This document shows, piece after piece, positions 1 through 12,652 of a stretch of 64,000 bases of DNA. Both the position numbers and the translations under genes were made by a program. Position 1 is the stretch's first letter. Each line of letters opens with the position of its first letter. Origin of the DNA: Ryuthela nishihirai (taxonomy: Eukaryota; Arthropoda; Arachnida; Araneae; Heptathelidae); the NCBI GenBank assembly GCA_038380435.1, contig JAWZYU010000019.1, positions 19,493,801 to 19,557,800 on the forward strand, read 5' to 3'. Below the pieces are notes generated by a model. It was given only the letters and a program-made list of their open reading frames with translations, was not told the DNA's origin and searched no databases.

Positions 1-138
1 AAATACCCCCTGAAGCAGCTGCTTGCCACAGAGGTCTGACAGGGCCTGTCAGTTTATATGCCATAGTAGAAGGTCTGAGAGGATGGCAGGACCTCAGCAG
101 AAAAACGGCACATACATCCATGCCTTACCCGGGGCTGC
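1..138 (-). mobile_element. SINE-B fragment
   Basis: Reverse-complement copy of the SINE-B family (compare 14931-15125 and 56690-56893). The tail side lies at the window start and the copy stops near the internal B box (ttacccggggct), so the tRNA-like head is missing. Confidence 0.75.
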
Positions 139-1857
139 TGAGGAAGAATTGATACTGAACGTGAGAATTTCCCGATTCCAGAAAAACGTAACCGAAAATC
201 GCAAAAGGCGGATTTATCAGAAGAATTATATAACTCCACAACGTAGGTTGAATCAGTAACTCATTCAGTCCTGCAGAAAATCCCCCATTTGGGAGAACAA
301 AGAACAAAGTCCACTCTTCCCGAATACTTTCTCGTCCATTACGAACCCATAATCCATAACCCTTATGAGTATTCAGGCTGTATACAGTTCCCACAAAGAG
401 ACTGAGAAGAAAGTGAAACTAAGGAGATGAAATTAGGCTAACCACAGGCGCTGTTTGTTACCACCAGAGGAAGTCTCTTCATTCCGCCATACGGAACCCA
501 ACACCCAAGTTCCAGTGGTGGCGACCTTCATGGGTCAATAGCAGACCATCTCCTGCCGTCAGTTGCCCCTTTTGCTCGGTGACAGGGGAGGCATCGCCAC
601 ATGGTCGACGCAGAGACTTCAAGAAGGAGGACGTGGATGGAAGAGGAACTGGAGCAAAATAAGTCGTTGTCTGCCCATTAACTGAAGCCTCTGCTACGAC
701 CCGACGTCGGCACATGGCGGCCTTACGACCTTAGCAAGAAACCCGACCTTACCGGGGTCTGACTGCCTCTCCCAGGCGGTCCTTAGCATCCCTGTCAGTG
801 TTATTCCAATCCCGCGGCTCGCTCTACAACCGAGGCAACAAGTAACATCCACGCTCGTTCGTTCCGGTGAAATATCGGCTACGCCACGTGGTGGTGGGAA
901 GCCAAGGAGAACGAGGAGGGAGAGCGAGACAGGCAGACGGAAGGAGCACTTTCAGATCACGTGGCAGATGGGGTAAGGGGAAAGAGATCCTAAATTGAAC
1001 TGGGCGCAGGGCCAGGCGGAAGCTGAGGAAGTAGTAATCAGGCCACTGGATTTAGATGTAAATAGGTAACCTAGAGATGTTCTGATAGCTGCTTCAATTG
1101 AGCCCACTCTTTTTTGCTCTCTTCTTGGTGTGCATCAAACAAAAGGCGTAATGAATGATGTAAAACTTGCAATTTTTTTTAACAGCTTAAGAAAGAATTA
1201 GAGGCCCAACTTTATACGCTTATAATGATAATGGATTGCTTTGGAGTTCCAATAAATGAATATATAATTTATTAATTAAAGGTTAAAATACATATTAAAT
1301 ATGGATTGATATCTCAGTAGATGACTTTCAATGAAGCATGGATTGATGAATTAATTGTTTTCGCTGAAAAATAGTTAGAATCGTAATTGATGGCAATTTT
1401 CAGTGAAATCTAGGTTGAGGGCTATCTTTATTGAAATAGAAGTAAAATGGCACTTTCACTGAAACATGGGTAGATACCAGGTTAATGTCGACTTTCAATG
1501 GAAAATCGATTAACATACTAGTTAATAGCAACTTCTGTAGGCCATTTAGTGCTTTGGCAAGTAGAGGATGCAAGTGTCAGTTGCAGAAACCAATGATATA
1601 AAATGCAATGCCATCGAAAGATGCCAAAAGACAAAGGAATCATCTATAAACCTTTTATTTTGCGACTCAAAAAATAAAAAAAATAATATCTTTAAAAATA
1701 TTAAAATCAAAATTTTATATTTATATTTGTGTTTATTCTTGCTTGGAGGGTATGAATTTTTATGGTGAATTACAAAAGAGCAAGCCAATCGACTATGATG
1801 AATTGGAAAGATCGTTTTCGAAAAAGACCCGTTTCCGACTCCCACTGGGGCAGATTT
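139..1857. other. No gene seen
   Basis: A GC-richer block at about 470-1010 and then AT-rich sequence. The short ORFs here have no recognisable domain and no supporting splice or promoter context. Confidence 0.5.
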
Positions 1858-2097
1858 GAGTTGTTTTACCTCTGAGCGGCACTTTTTTGCACACCATGGG
1901 CTAAATAGCCAGGTCACATGGACCCCGAAGGCTCAGAGAAGGTTGGGGGAGGTGACCCACTGTAACAGCTGTTGGGAGACAGATGGTAGCCTCCCGTCAA
2001 GGCCATCCAGCGTGTTCTTTAACGTGCACATGGTATGGCTCTCCCGCACACGGGACCACGGCTTAACGTCCCATCTGACGGACGGCGGCCTTTCCAA
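1858..2097 (-). mobile_element. SINE-A, head truncated
   Basis: Tail-first copy of SINE-A (gttgttttacctctgagcgg onward). It is cut off at about 2097, where a long-TIR DNA element begins, so the tRNA-like head is absent. Confidence 0.8.
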
Positions 2098-2647
2098 AGG
2101 TATTGGATAGAAAAATGAAAACATTTCCATGTTATCTCAATAGAGCATAATGACTTTTTAAATAAGACTTCTAATGAAAAATAGCTGTCATGATAAATAA
2201 AGATCTCAATGAAATCTATCTAAATCTCAAAGTTAAACAATATTTGTTTAGCACTCAAAGAGTTATGAACGCTGGAATATTTAACAGGCAACAAAAAATT
2301 GATCCCAAAATTTATTTAAAACATTAAAACAGATAAAGAGATTAGTACAGAGTGCAATGCATCGTGTACGCCTTTAGAGTCAACTACGATCTCTGATCTC
2401 TTTACCTGTTTTAATATTTTTATTAAATTTGGAGTTCAATTTTTTATTAAATATTCCAGCATTTACAACTCTTTGAACACTGAAAAAATTTGTTTAAAAT
2501 CGAGATTTAGATAGATTTGATTGGGATATTTAATTTATCATAATAGCTATTTTTCATTAGAAATCCTATTGAAAAAGTTATTGAGCTCTGAATGTGCTTT
2601 TCTATTGAGATAACATGGAAATGCTTTCACTTTTCTGTCCAATACCT
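2098..2647. mobile_element. Foldback DNA element with ~190-bp TIRs
   Basis: The left arm starts aggtattgga and the right arm ends tccaatacct. The two arms match as imperfect inverted repeats for about 190 bp, including the shared ttccatgttatctcaatag block (about 2129 and its complement near 2605). No ORF; non-autonomous. It abuts or interrupts the SINE-A copy on its left. Related arms occur at 54210-55605 and 22530-22720. Confidence 0.7.
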
Positions 2648-3339
2648 GTATATCAAAAATAGATTGTTTACGTCACTGGTTTAAAATTCATCATCGGCAT
2701 TTTAGTTCCACAATGTTGACTTAAATCCTGATGTTGACCTAATATCCTAACTTTCCAACATTCTCCTAAACACGGTAAAAAAATAGTTTCGTAACGTATG
2801 CAGATACAAATTACATTTTATTTTAATAATTTTATAATAATAATAATAATACATTACAATGCAAAAAAAAAACATGTAGCAGTACAAATACAATAAAAAC
2901 AACTGATAAAAGGAAGAAACCAGAATTTTAGTCATAACTATTTTGAGCCAAGGAGTTTTACAACCCGTCCGGGTTCAAAAGACTTGCATAATTGAAAAAG
3001 CAGTAGCAACAGATAATTGACTAGCACTGTTTTAAAATCAAAATATAATATGCTGAGTTGTATAAATTATAATATTCCAAGCTAATTGAATCTCAGAAAA
3101 ATTTCAATATTTTCAATGTTTAACAAAAAAATCTAATTTTTTTGTTCAAATTAGTTTTATTTTTTATCCTATTTTCTAAAAAATTATAAATCCTTGGTGT
3201 AAGGAAAAGGAAATGATTTTTTAAAATATTTTTATGAGGTAAAGGCGCTATACATTGATTATTTTTCTCATGGTGTGGGGATGCTTTGCACTATCTAACC
3301 AATCATGGTTCACATGCACAAACAGGAGAATTTTAAAAA
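2648..3339. other. No gene seen
   Basis: AT-rich sequence with a short (AAT)n run near 2837. It may include the 3' UTR of the LINE remnant to its right. Confidence 0.4.
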
Positions 3340-4939
3340 TATAAATTTATCATATATTATAAAAGTGAAATAATTTCAGTGATTTAATCTCTTTGTAACT
3401 TTTCACATTGAATATAAGCTTATATATTTTCTTATGAATATTGTTTAGATTAATTACCTTTGTCTCATAGTCTTCCCCCCCCCCCCAACAACAACAAATC
3501 CCATATTGTATACTCGAATAAACCGAAGAAAAATATAAAGAGCGAAGAAAAGAACTTGTAACAATATTTTTTAAATGATAAAACTTACAATAGATTGAGA
3601 TACACGTTATATAAGTGTCTGAGCATGCATCTTCCACTTTACGGTACTTTCTATGATTTCACTTAAATATTTATAATTTTTAACTCTCTCTATTACGTAC
3701 AGTTACAAACTTGTGTTAGGTTACAATTCAATTTATGATACTTGATTTCAAAGTCAGTGTTACCTTCATGCAATTCAAAAAATATATATTTAGTTTTTTG
3801 AGCATCTAAACATAAGTTATTTCTTATAAACCAATTTCTTATTTTATTCAAATCAAACTCAATTTTATTTTTTAACTCATTTAAGTTGTCTGCAGTATAT
3901 ACAACTACAGTATCATCAGCAAAACATGTTAGTGATCCATTTAGGTCAAGAGAACATAAATCATTTATAAATATTAAGAATAAAATTGGTCCCCGTACAA
4001 AACCCTGAGGAACTCCTGTCTTAATATTTAGATAGTTACTGAATTGAGTGCCAATACAAACTGCTTGTTTTCTGTTTCATTGATAGTTTTCAAACCATTA
4101 ATATGAAATACCTCTTATTCCACTATTATATAACTTATGTAACAAAATTTTGTGATCCACTGAATCCAATGCTTTGTTAATATCTAAAAACACTGCAAAT
4201 GTCTTTTTATTTTCATTTATATTTCTATATATTTTATTTGTAACATTAAGTATTGCTTTTTCAGTATTTTTGTTTTCTCTAAAACCAAATTGAGCACTAC
4301 AAAAAAAGTTGAATTTAGTATAAAAATTAATCAATCTGACTTTCATAATTTTTTCTAATACCTTTGTAAATAGGTAAAATAGAAATTGGCCTGTTAATTG
4401 CAATTGAATCTTTATTTCCAGTTTTAAAAATTGGTAATACTATAGCAGTTTTTAAATAATCATAAAATACACCATTTTGTACTGAAAAATTTATCATCAC
4501 TTTTAAATAATCCAAATGATACTTGCTTATAATTTTCAACATTTTTACAGATAAAAAATCTGAATTTGATAATCTATTATTTACTAATCTGTTTATAATA
4601 TTATTTATCTCCATTTCATTTGTATTTTTTATGTAAATGATATTTAAGCAGGAATTTGTATCACATCCATTGCTATTTAGTATACAATTTTCTATTTCTT
4701 CATGAGTATTTGCACATACATTAATAAAATATGAATTCATGTCATTGGCCAGCTTGTATATGTTTTCAGAATGTGGTATAAATGATTCCTTTCCTCCCTG
4801 TTATTATATTTACTAGTTCAAACTGTTTCCCTAGGTCTTTTCTACATGATTTTAGTTTATTTTTATAATATGTTTCTTTACTTTCTTGAAAATCCCTTTT
4901 AAGTAACTTACAATGAGATCTGTAATCTGTCTCATGTTG

Positions 4940-5154
4940 TACAGTCGCTCAAAAAAGTATCCGAACACTATGGTTGATTACAGAATTCAGAAAAAATATC
5001 TGGCAACGATTTTTTTAGAAATTAGTGATCTGGCAACTTCGTGTCACGTGACACGAAGTTGCCAGATCACTAATTTCTAAAAAAAATCTTTGCCAGATAT
5101 TTTTTCTGAATTCTGTAATCAACCAGTGTTCCGATACTTTTTTGAGCGACTGTA
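4940..5154. mobile_element. Tc1/mariner-type foldback MITE
   Basis: Bounded by TA on both sides (4940-4941, 5153-5154) with ends cagtcgctcaaaaaagtat / atacttttttgagcgactg. Practically the whole 211 bp is one palindrome centred on tgtcacgtgaca. The TA target and CAGT-type ends are those of the Tc1/mariner superfamily. No transposase. It lies in the LINE linker region. A larger relative is at 54652-55163. Confidence 0.85.
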
Positions 5155-6049
5155 ATACCCCTCGATTGTTTTTGTATTTATTATATAATTTTTCCTTAGT
5201 ATTTATAGCATTCAGTAAATCATTTGTTATCCATGGCTGCTTTATTTTTTTACTTAAATTTTTATGCTTTTCCATTTTTGCAAATTTCTCTGCTTCACTT
5301 AAGTCTGTAAAACATTTCTGAAAGCAAATATCAAAATTTCTAATATTTAAATCATCAATAAATGTCAGATTTTTAATGTTGTTTTCATATTTCTAAAAAA
5401 CTATCTCTTCTTATCACTACACTTTGTGTTTATTGCTTAAAATGTTTGAATCCTCCTCCAGAGCAACCTTGATTATAACAGGAAAGTGATCAGTTATAGC
5501 AGTATGACATACTGCTACTTTTATTACATTTTTTTGTGAAATCTCTATAGAATATATGATCCAAACAATTCATACTCTCCTTTGTTATATTCTTGTAAGT
5601 GCATGTATGTATTGTTTGAACCCATAATTTGACAATATATTTAAATGATCATTTGTTGTTCTAGAATCTTTTAATATATCAATAATTATATCCCCTACAA
5701 GTAATGTATTTTCTTTTGGACATATTTATAAAAATTCTTTTAATTCCTTATTGAAAATGTCAATGGAAAAACCATGAGCCCTATATATTAAAACTACTAA
5801 AAATTTAAATTAATTTCAAACAAATAAATTCCTTCTTCACTATGAATAAAAAGTTCCCTTTGCTTTATTTGAAACCTACCTATTTTTATGTATGCTAAAA
5901 CCCCACCTGATTTACTGTATTCTCTACACTGGTCAAAGAGCACAAATCCGTTTATCTGATTAATTAATTTATCTGATCATTATTGATATTCTCTCTTTTA
6001 GCCCATATTTCTGTTAACAATATAATATCAATATCATTCAATGTATCAG

Positions 6050-6125
6050 GACAGACTTGCTTGGAGAACTAAATTGCACGGTCTGGTTGGACCTCCGTAG
6101 CCCATGGCTGCTTGAGGATGAAGAC
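6050..6125 (+). mobile_element. 3' end fragment of LINE-2
   Basis: Nearly identical to 16728-16795 (ggacctccgtagcccatggc followed by tgcttgaggatga), the extreme 3' end of the plus-strand LINE there. It is a 5'-truncated insertion ending in a short GAT/GAA tail, inside LINE remnant 1. Confidence 0.7.
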
Positions 6126-6356
6126 GATTATCTAAATTTACAATTAACTCCTTTAAATTTTGGTTTACACTCTTAATGTTGCAATGCACAATACAAATAT
6201 CAGAGTTTAAATTAATAATAAAGTGTGACAATTCAGACTGATTTTGGATAATTATAGTTTTTTCATCTTCCTCTGAAACCTCCAATATTTCATCCAATTG
6301 TTCTCCACTCATTGTATTCACTACAGTTTATCTAAATCTTCTTTCTTAATTCTGTA

Positions 6357-6746
6357 TGGGGCGGGGGTGGTTCAGTCGGTAGCGCGCCAGGCTCGTAATC
6401 TCTAGTTCCCAGGTTCGAGTCCCAGCTGGGTCAGCGTTGAGATTTATTTCCGCAAAAATTCCCCGCCCTGCCCACGGTCAGTAGGGGACACCGATGGGCT
6501 TGGAAAGGCCGCCGTCCGTCGGATGGGACGTTAAGCCGTGGCCCCGTGTGCGGGAGAGCCATACCCTGTGCACGTTAAAGAACACGCTGAATGGCCTTGA
6601 CGGGAGGCTACCATCTGTCTCCCAACAGCTATTCCAGTGGGTCCTCCCCGACCTTCTCTGAGCCTTCGGGGTCCATGTGACCTGGCCATTTAGCCCATGG
6701 TGTGCAAAAAAAGTGCCGCTCAGAGGTAAAACAACCCAACCCAACC
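6357..6746 (+). mobile_element. SINE-A, full length
   Basis: Head-first copy. It starts ggggcgggggtggttcagtcgg (pol III A box TGGYTCAGTCGG), has B box ggttcgagtcc near 6412, and ends in the family tail aacaacccaacccaaccc. Confidence 0.9.
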
Positions 6747-8410
6747 CTAATTCTGTATACTCTTAATTCAGATGACTTTCTCAAATTTATTTATCCCTTC
6801 TTTAATCCAGGCATACTATATTCACATTCATTTTTAAATTCATTTTAAATTTTCACCTTTTTTCTCCCCTAAAAAAATTGAAATATTTTAATTTTTCTGT
6901 ATTTTTCTAGTGTACGGGATCAATTGCATGTTGTCAAAGAGTTTGGGTAAAAATGGAATCCTAGTAATGGGAAAGTTAATATTATGGATTAAAGATTATT
7001 GGTTTGTCATTTCAAGAATATATGTATAATCCCGGTAGGAAGAACTCTTATTTTCTCTCATTACTATCATTATTCCCTTGTGAAATCTTCTTCATCACTT
7101 TTCATTGTTCCTTTACTAATCCCTTTCCTGACCATCCTGGTCCTCTTGCTAATCTCTCTCATAACTATCGTGGTACCCTTGCCAAACATCCTCATCATTA
7201 TCCTGGTTCCTTGTCAATCTCCCTGTTCTCTTGTTAATTGCCTTAGCTACAATCACAGAGTTGACTGATTTTTAGCAAAGTGCAAAGACTTTAAGGATCT
7301 GACTATTACGTATCCTCTAAATATTAATCCTACAATCAACTCCCAATTTTTTCCACTTCTCCAAGTTCGGAGGTTGCCAACGCCATTTCAGCAACTAACT
7401 CATTATTTTAAGGAACCACACGTAATTTATGTCTTCTATTGAAGTCCGAAAGAAAATAAAAACAGGGAAAAGTAACAAAAAATTTCGCCTCGTAAAAACC
7501 ATGTAATTTTATGTCTACGTCTGCGACTTCTTGTACTAAGAATGCATAATTCAAGGGATCGGACGGAACCACACCATACTTCTGTTTCTTTTTAATTCCG
7601 CCACCCCCTCTTTCCTTAGCTCTAGCCGAGCACTTGCTCTCTCGGATCAAAGGTCAGTTCTGAGCCATATAAGTTGACCTCTGTTTCCTGGTTGCAAGTG
7701 TCTGTGGCCAATGCTTTCACACCTTGAGAACAGCGGATCAATTACAGAGAGCATCGGTATTTTCCCAACCTGTGATTTTGTTGCTTGTGGGTGAGTTGGA
7801 TGCCCTGTCATTGGGACTTGTCTGTCAGGGGTCTCGAACAACAACTAGCATTTATGTGACATGCTGTGGTAATTCTCCTGAAAATAAACCTCGAAGCATA
7901 GAGGCAAAATGTTTTTCTGAAACTGTTTTGCTGTAATAATTAGGTTATTTGCCTCACGCTTTCTAACTCGACTTTGCATTTTTTTTTTCGTATATTCACC
8001 TCTGCCTGGGTTTCTTTTACGATGCGTTTCAAATGCTTTAGGAACTTTTTTTTGTTGTTGTTATTGCTGTTGACTTCGTGTTTTCCTTTCGTGAGTATTA
8101 TTCAGAATTGGTTTCAGCGATATACGTTTCGAAAGCAGTTATTTTTTTCCAAATCACAGTAACAGATGTGGGAAAAAGTGAGCTTAAAAACCGATTTTAG
8201 AAGCAGAAACGGGCACTTTGCATTTCATTCCTGAAAGTATACATAATGATGATAGGGAAAGACTCGAACTGGCAAGAGGCGATGGGACGTGCTGCATACC
8301 TGGTCCCTGGAACATCATAGGAGGAGGCCTTTTTGTTTCCAATGATAATAATTCTTACTTTGCACGTTATATAACTGTCACGTGGGATGTTACGTGTAAC
8401 GCATGTGTTG
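6747..8410. other. No gene seen
   Basis: AT-rich sequence with a pyrimidine-rich, loosely repetitive stretch at about 7060-7250 (variants of cctggtcctcttgctaat). The ORFs in it are low-complexity by-products. Confidence 0.4.
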
Positions 8411-8765
8411 AGTTGGGTTATTTTACCTCCGAGCGGCCCATTTTTGCACACAATGGGCTTAGAAAAGGTTGGGGGAAGAGGACCCACAGAAATCTGCTAG
8501 GAGATAGAGGGTAGCCTCCCATCGAGGCCATCCAGCGTGCTCTTTAACATGTACAGAGTATAACTCTTCCATACGCGGAACCACGTCTTTACCTCTCATG
8601 CGACAGATGGTGACCTTTCCAAGCCCATCGGTGTCCCCTTTCTCACCTAGGACAGGGTGGGAGTTCAGCGGAAGTAAATCTCAACGCTGGCACAAGTGGA
8701 ATCACAAACTATGAGCTACGGATTATCCGTTTGGATCATTACCAACTGAGCCAGTCCGGCCCCAA
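8411..8765 (-). mobile_element. SINE-A, degraded
   Basis: Tail-first copy with many substitutions. It runs from gttgggttattttacc to the tRNA-like end accaactgagccagtccggcc. An older copy than its neighbour at 8787. Confidence 0.8.
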
Positions 8766-8786
8766 TTTCGTTGGGATATTTTCTGG

Positions 8787-9077
8787 TTGGGTTGGGTTGT
8801 TTTACGTCTGAGCGGCACTTTTTTGCACACCATGGGCTAAATGGCCAGGTCACATGGATCCCGAAGGCTCAGAGAAGATTGGGGAAAGGGACCCACTGGA
8901 ACAGCTGTTGGGTGACAGATGGTAGTCTCCCATCAAAGCCATCCAGCGTGTTCTTTAACGTGCACAGGGTATGGCTCTCCCGCACACGGGGCCACGTCTT
9001 AACGTCCCATCCGACAGACGGCTGCCTTTCCAAGCCCATCGGTGTCCCCTACTGACCGTGGGCAGGGCGGGGCTTTT
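8787..9077 (-). mobile_element. SINE-A, head truncated
   Basis: Tail-first copy from gttgggttgggttgttttac to ggcagggcggggc. The pol III promoter end is absent. Confidence 0.85.
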
Positions 9078-10146
9078 TTCTGGTTGCAAATCAAAAGCAT
9101 TTACCCTGTATTATTATTATATTGATAAAAGTAATGTTAGTGTTTGGAGAGTTTCTATAACGAATAATCATATAACCATGACCTTCACATCTAGTATTTC
9201 AATTTCCATCGCTACTTATAATAACACCATTTTACCAAAAGAAGTGACTTTTGCTCTTTTCGGTTTCTATTGCAGATTAAAAGCGATGATTTCATTTCCC
9301 CTTGAGATAGAGTCATTATTCCACCTAACCTCGAATAATGTCTCACCCATTGCTGTAAAGATGCTAAATGACTCAGAGAGGAAGTTGCCGTCATGGAAGT
9401 GTGAACTGTAATTAAAATATTTCGCTTTGAGGTTTGAAGGTAAGAAAGACATTGTTTATGAGGCACTAATGAAGATTATCAAGATGAGAAAAACCACTTC
9501 TAATTGTAGATGAGAAGTAGGGAAGTGACATCAGAGAGAATGGAATCCGAAGAAGATATTCCGCCTCTCCTCCCATTAACAAGGAAAAAAGGTTGATACA
9601 CTCTGAAAGCATTTAGAAGTTCTCAGTTTATATTTCAATTTACTGAAATTGATATTTTATGTACTATTGTCTTATATATACTGATTATATACGGCTTGAT
9701 AAGAAAGCCTTCGGTTAGACTGCACTGTGTCTCGTGTTCAGGGCTGATTATAAATTTGTGGCCCAAGGCAAGGTTTGTGTAGGTGGCGGGATAAATACTA
9801 ATTAATTTCTACGTCCCACGCCCCAGTTATTTGAAAAACAAAACAAAAAAAACAACAAACTGATATTTGAACTTTTTATGTGCATACTGAATAAATAAAA
9901 AAATGCACAGCGATTTCAAAGTCAGTATTAAAAAGAGAAGGAATAAAATTTCGTTGTTGGTTTTTTCGGAGGTTGGGGGGGGGGGTGTAGTGAGACAAGA
10001 AAAGAAATATGGTGGATGGGTCATAAATCCTTTTCATAAACTAACAACAATTTGAATATTTGGGGATCGAGATGGAACTGGATTTAAAGGAGGAGACAAG
10101 AAGTATTCCCATACTGAAAATTGTGGGCGAATTTTTGTTTAATTGT
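9078..10146. other. No gene seen
   Basis: AT-rich sequence. At about 9735 there is a hAT-like word (cagggctgattataaatttg), but no second end was found. Confidence 0.35.
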
Positions 10147-10775
10147 AGATGAGTCAGGCTTATTACCTGACATTCGCAGTTCGAGTCTCAACCGGGTCTG
10201 CGTTAAATATTTTCTCCTGCAAACCCCGTTTTGACCTAGACACCGATGGGCTTGAAAAGGCCTCATCTGTCAGATGGGACATAAAACTATGACTCTGTAT
10301 GCGGGAGAGCTATAACCTGTGCATGTTAAAGATTACGCTGGATGGTCTTGATTCGAGGCTTTCAACTGTCTCCTAATAATTGTCTAGTGCAGTGGTTCTC
10401 AACCTTTTATGCTTCACGTACCCCCTGGAAATGTGTATGTAACTGGTGTACCCCATGTATAGATAGATAAAACTATAGTTATAGTATAACAATGGGAATA
10501 AAATAAAACATATATATATAAATACACATTAAATTTTGTATTCATAAATTACATATATCGATAAACACAAAAAAAGACATTTTTGCACATCAGTGTTGCC
10601 AACTTAGCGACTTTAGAGCCCTCACGGCGTATCCCAAAACATTTTACCGCGTACCTACCCCTAGTCTAGTGGATCCTTCCCCCAACCTTCTCTGACCCAT
10701 TGAGGTCTTCGCGACTTGGACACTTAGCCCATTGTGCGCACTAAATTGCCACTCAGAAGTAAAACAACTCAGTCA
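10147..10775 (+). mobile_element. SINE-A, degraded, split by a hAT-type MITE
   Basis: Head-first old copy: B-box remnant agttcgagtctc near 10180, then SINE body to 10389, resuming at 10664 and ending in aaaacaactcagtcaaa. The interruption is the 274-bp element at 10390-10663. Confidence 0.8.
10390..10663. mobile_element. hAT-type non-autonomous element
   Basis: Begins cagtggttctcaacctttt, the classical hAT terminal word. It is flanked by a perfect 8-bp direct repeat gtctagtg (10382-10389, 10664-10671), the length expected for hAT. Removing it and one repeat restores a continuous SINE-A reading across the site. The right end (accccta) is not a clean inverted copy, so that terminus has decayed. 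Confidence 0.8.
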
Positions 10776-11285
10776 AATCTAAAAATTCTTTTAGTTTATA
10801 TGAATATGTGTTTTGTGCTAGTGAAAAAATATTTTCAAAAAATAAAAAGGTGTCTTTCAATTCTTTTTCATCACATTTCAATTATATTGGTATTTCGACA
10901 ATAGAATAAAAAGAGAGAGGCAAGAATTGTTACTATGTTTATGCACACAAACGGATCAGAAGTGAGTAAAGTAAAAGGATCCGCTGAGTAGCTGTCAAGA
11001 ACATCTAATGTAATTTTTGACTGCCTAAGATATGATTCTAAGCATGGAATCGCGACTTATGTCTCATCATTGTAGTGGTGGCCTTTACAAGCCAGTCAGT
11101 TCTCTTTTTCTCACGAGGGCAGAATGAAGCAATAGGTAGGCAGAATCTGAAGTGATACACAGCGGGAATTTGAGTCAGGAAACATAAGATTACGAACCAG
11201 AAGAGCTACCTACTGAGCCCCCCGCCCCCACCAATTCACACACCCTAGTTATACTAATTTAAATCTAATATTAAAAGGTCGAGTC
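10776..11285. other. No gene seen
   Basis: AT-rich sequence; a decayed tRNA-like or SINE word (gagctacctactgagccccc) lies at about 11200-11225. Confidence 0.35.
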
Positions 11286-11675
11286 CAGCGAGGGGGGCTC
11301 AGTCGGTAGCGCGCCAGGCTCGTAATCTGTAGTTCCCAGGTTCGAGTCCCAGCTGGGTCAGCGTTGAGATTTATCTCCGCAAAATTCCGTGCCCTGCCCA
11401 CGGTCAGTAGGGGACACCGATGGGCTTGGAAAGGCCGCCGTCCGTCGGATGGGACGTTAAGCCGTGACTCCGAGTGTGGGAGAGACATATCCTGTGTGCA
11501 CGTTAAAGAACACGCTGGATGGCCTTGACGGGAGGCTACCATTTGTCTCCCAACAGCTGTTCCAGTGGGTCCCCTCCCCCAACCTTCTCTGAGCCTACGG
11601 GGTCCATGTGACCTGGCCATTTAGTCCATGGTGTGCAAAAAAGTGCCGCTCAGAGGTAAAACAACCCAACCCAAC
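11286..11675 (+). mobile_element. SINE-A, full length
   Basis: Head-first copy with intact A box (ggctcagtcgg) and B box (ggttcgagtcc), ending aacaacccaacccaac. Confidence 0.9.
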
Positions 11676-12261
11676 GAGGGGAAACTTTTTTGCGAATAAC
11701 TGTAAATGCACACTCAGTTTTTCTTTTTCTTGCTACATACAGCCTTAGATAGAGACTAACTCGAAACGTCCAATTCGTAATATCTGTTGATCAGAGCACT
11801 AAAAGAAGTATAAAAAAATAAAATCATTTTCTATACAGCAAGTTTGGTCATTTTCTGTTGTACTTCAGTGAATACAGCTACAAAATAATTACCAGATTAT
11901 AGTTGCACTGATTGAACTTCTACCAAGGTCGCCCACTTGCCACTCAGGTGAAACAGACAGATGCCACCCATCAATGCAAATCAAATCGTGATTTTAATCA
12001 TCAAGCACTTAGCGATGCCCTGCATAGCCAGTATTGATGCTGATGCTGCGCTGAGGATTATCGAGGCCAAGGAGATTGGCTGAGAAGTTTTGTGGAGGAT
12101 AAAGACAAATTGGCAGGGTCTGAGTCATGGACGAAACCCGTAACTTGATCTTTGTGGGTCATGTCAACATGGGAGACTGGATGAGACCTATCCTTCTCCA
12201 ACTTATCTTCTCAGAGAAAAGAACTAATGATATTAAGTTCGCGTTGAGATTTTATTCATTT
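11676..12261. other. No gene seen
   Basis: Unique-looking sequence with no recognisable ORF or repeat. Confidence 0.35.
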
Positions 12262-12652
12262 GGGTTGTGTTGGGTTGTTTTACCTCTGAGCGGCACTTTT
12301 TTGCACACCATGGGCTAAATGGTCAGGTCACATGGACCCCGAAGGCTCAGAGAAGGTTGGGGGAGGGGACCCACTGGAACAGCTGTTGGGAGACAGATGG
12401 TAGCCTCCCGTCAAGGCCATCCAGCGTGTTCTTTAACGTGCACAGGGTATGGCTCTCCCGCACACGGGGCCACGGCTTAACGTCCCATCCGACGGACGGC
12501 GGCCTTTCCAAGCCCATCGGTGTCCCTTACTGACCGTGGGCAGGGCGGGGGAATTTTGCGGAGATAAATCTCAACGCTGACCCAGCTGGGACTCGAACCT
12601 GAGAAGTGCAGATTACGAGCCTGGCGCGCTACCGACTGAGCCACCCCCGCCC
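12262..12652 (-). mobile_element. SINE-A, full length
   Basis: Tail-first copy from gttgtgttgggttgttttacc to ccgactgagccacccccgcccc. One of the best-preserved copies and a good reference for the family (about 390 bp). Confidence 0.92.

Larger units (their letters stand above)
3340..6321 (-). mobile_element. LINE remnant 1 (endonuclease + reverse transcriptase)
   Basis: Broken minus-strand non-LTR retrotransposon, read 5' to 3' from 6321 downward. Near 6195 there is an endonuclease-type start (CIVHCNIKSVNQN). Near 5235 is the linker motif PWITNDLLNAI. Between 4740 and 4100 come RT blocks including QFGFRENKNTEKA and FAVFLDINKALDSVDH. Near 3990-3910 are VPQG-type and FADD catalytic motifs (the latter at 3912-3924), and near 3500 a C-terminal block with SIQYGICCWGG-like spacing. 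Frameshifts and stops separate all of these. It is interrupted by a foldback MITE at 4940-5154 and by a LINE-2 3' fragment at 6050-6125. The family looks jockey/CR1-like, but I cannot fix the clade. Confidence 0.75.

Noticed and set aside
9735..9835. Second hAT element starting cagggctgattataa
   Set aside because: Only one end-like word was seen; no target duplication or opposite terminus was found.
12267..12533. Recurrent 80-90-aa ORFs with CFTSERHFFAHHGLNGQVTW-type sequence at many places
   Set aside because: They are translations of the SINE-A body, appear in every intact copy on either strand, and follow the repeat boundaries.
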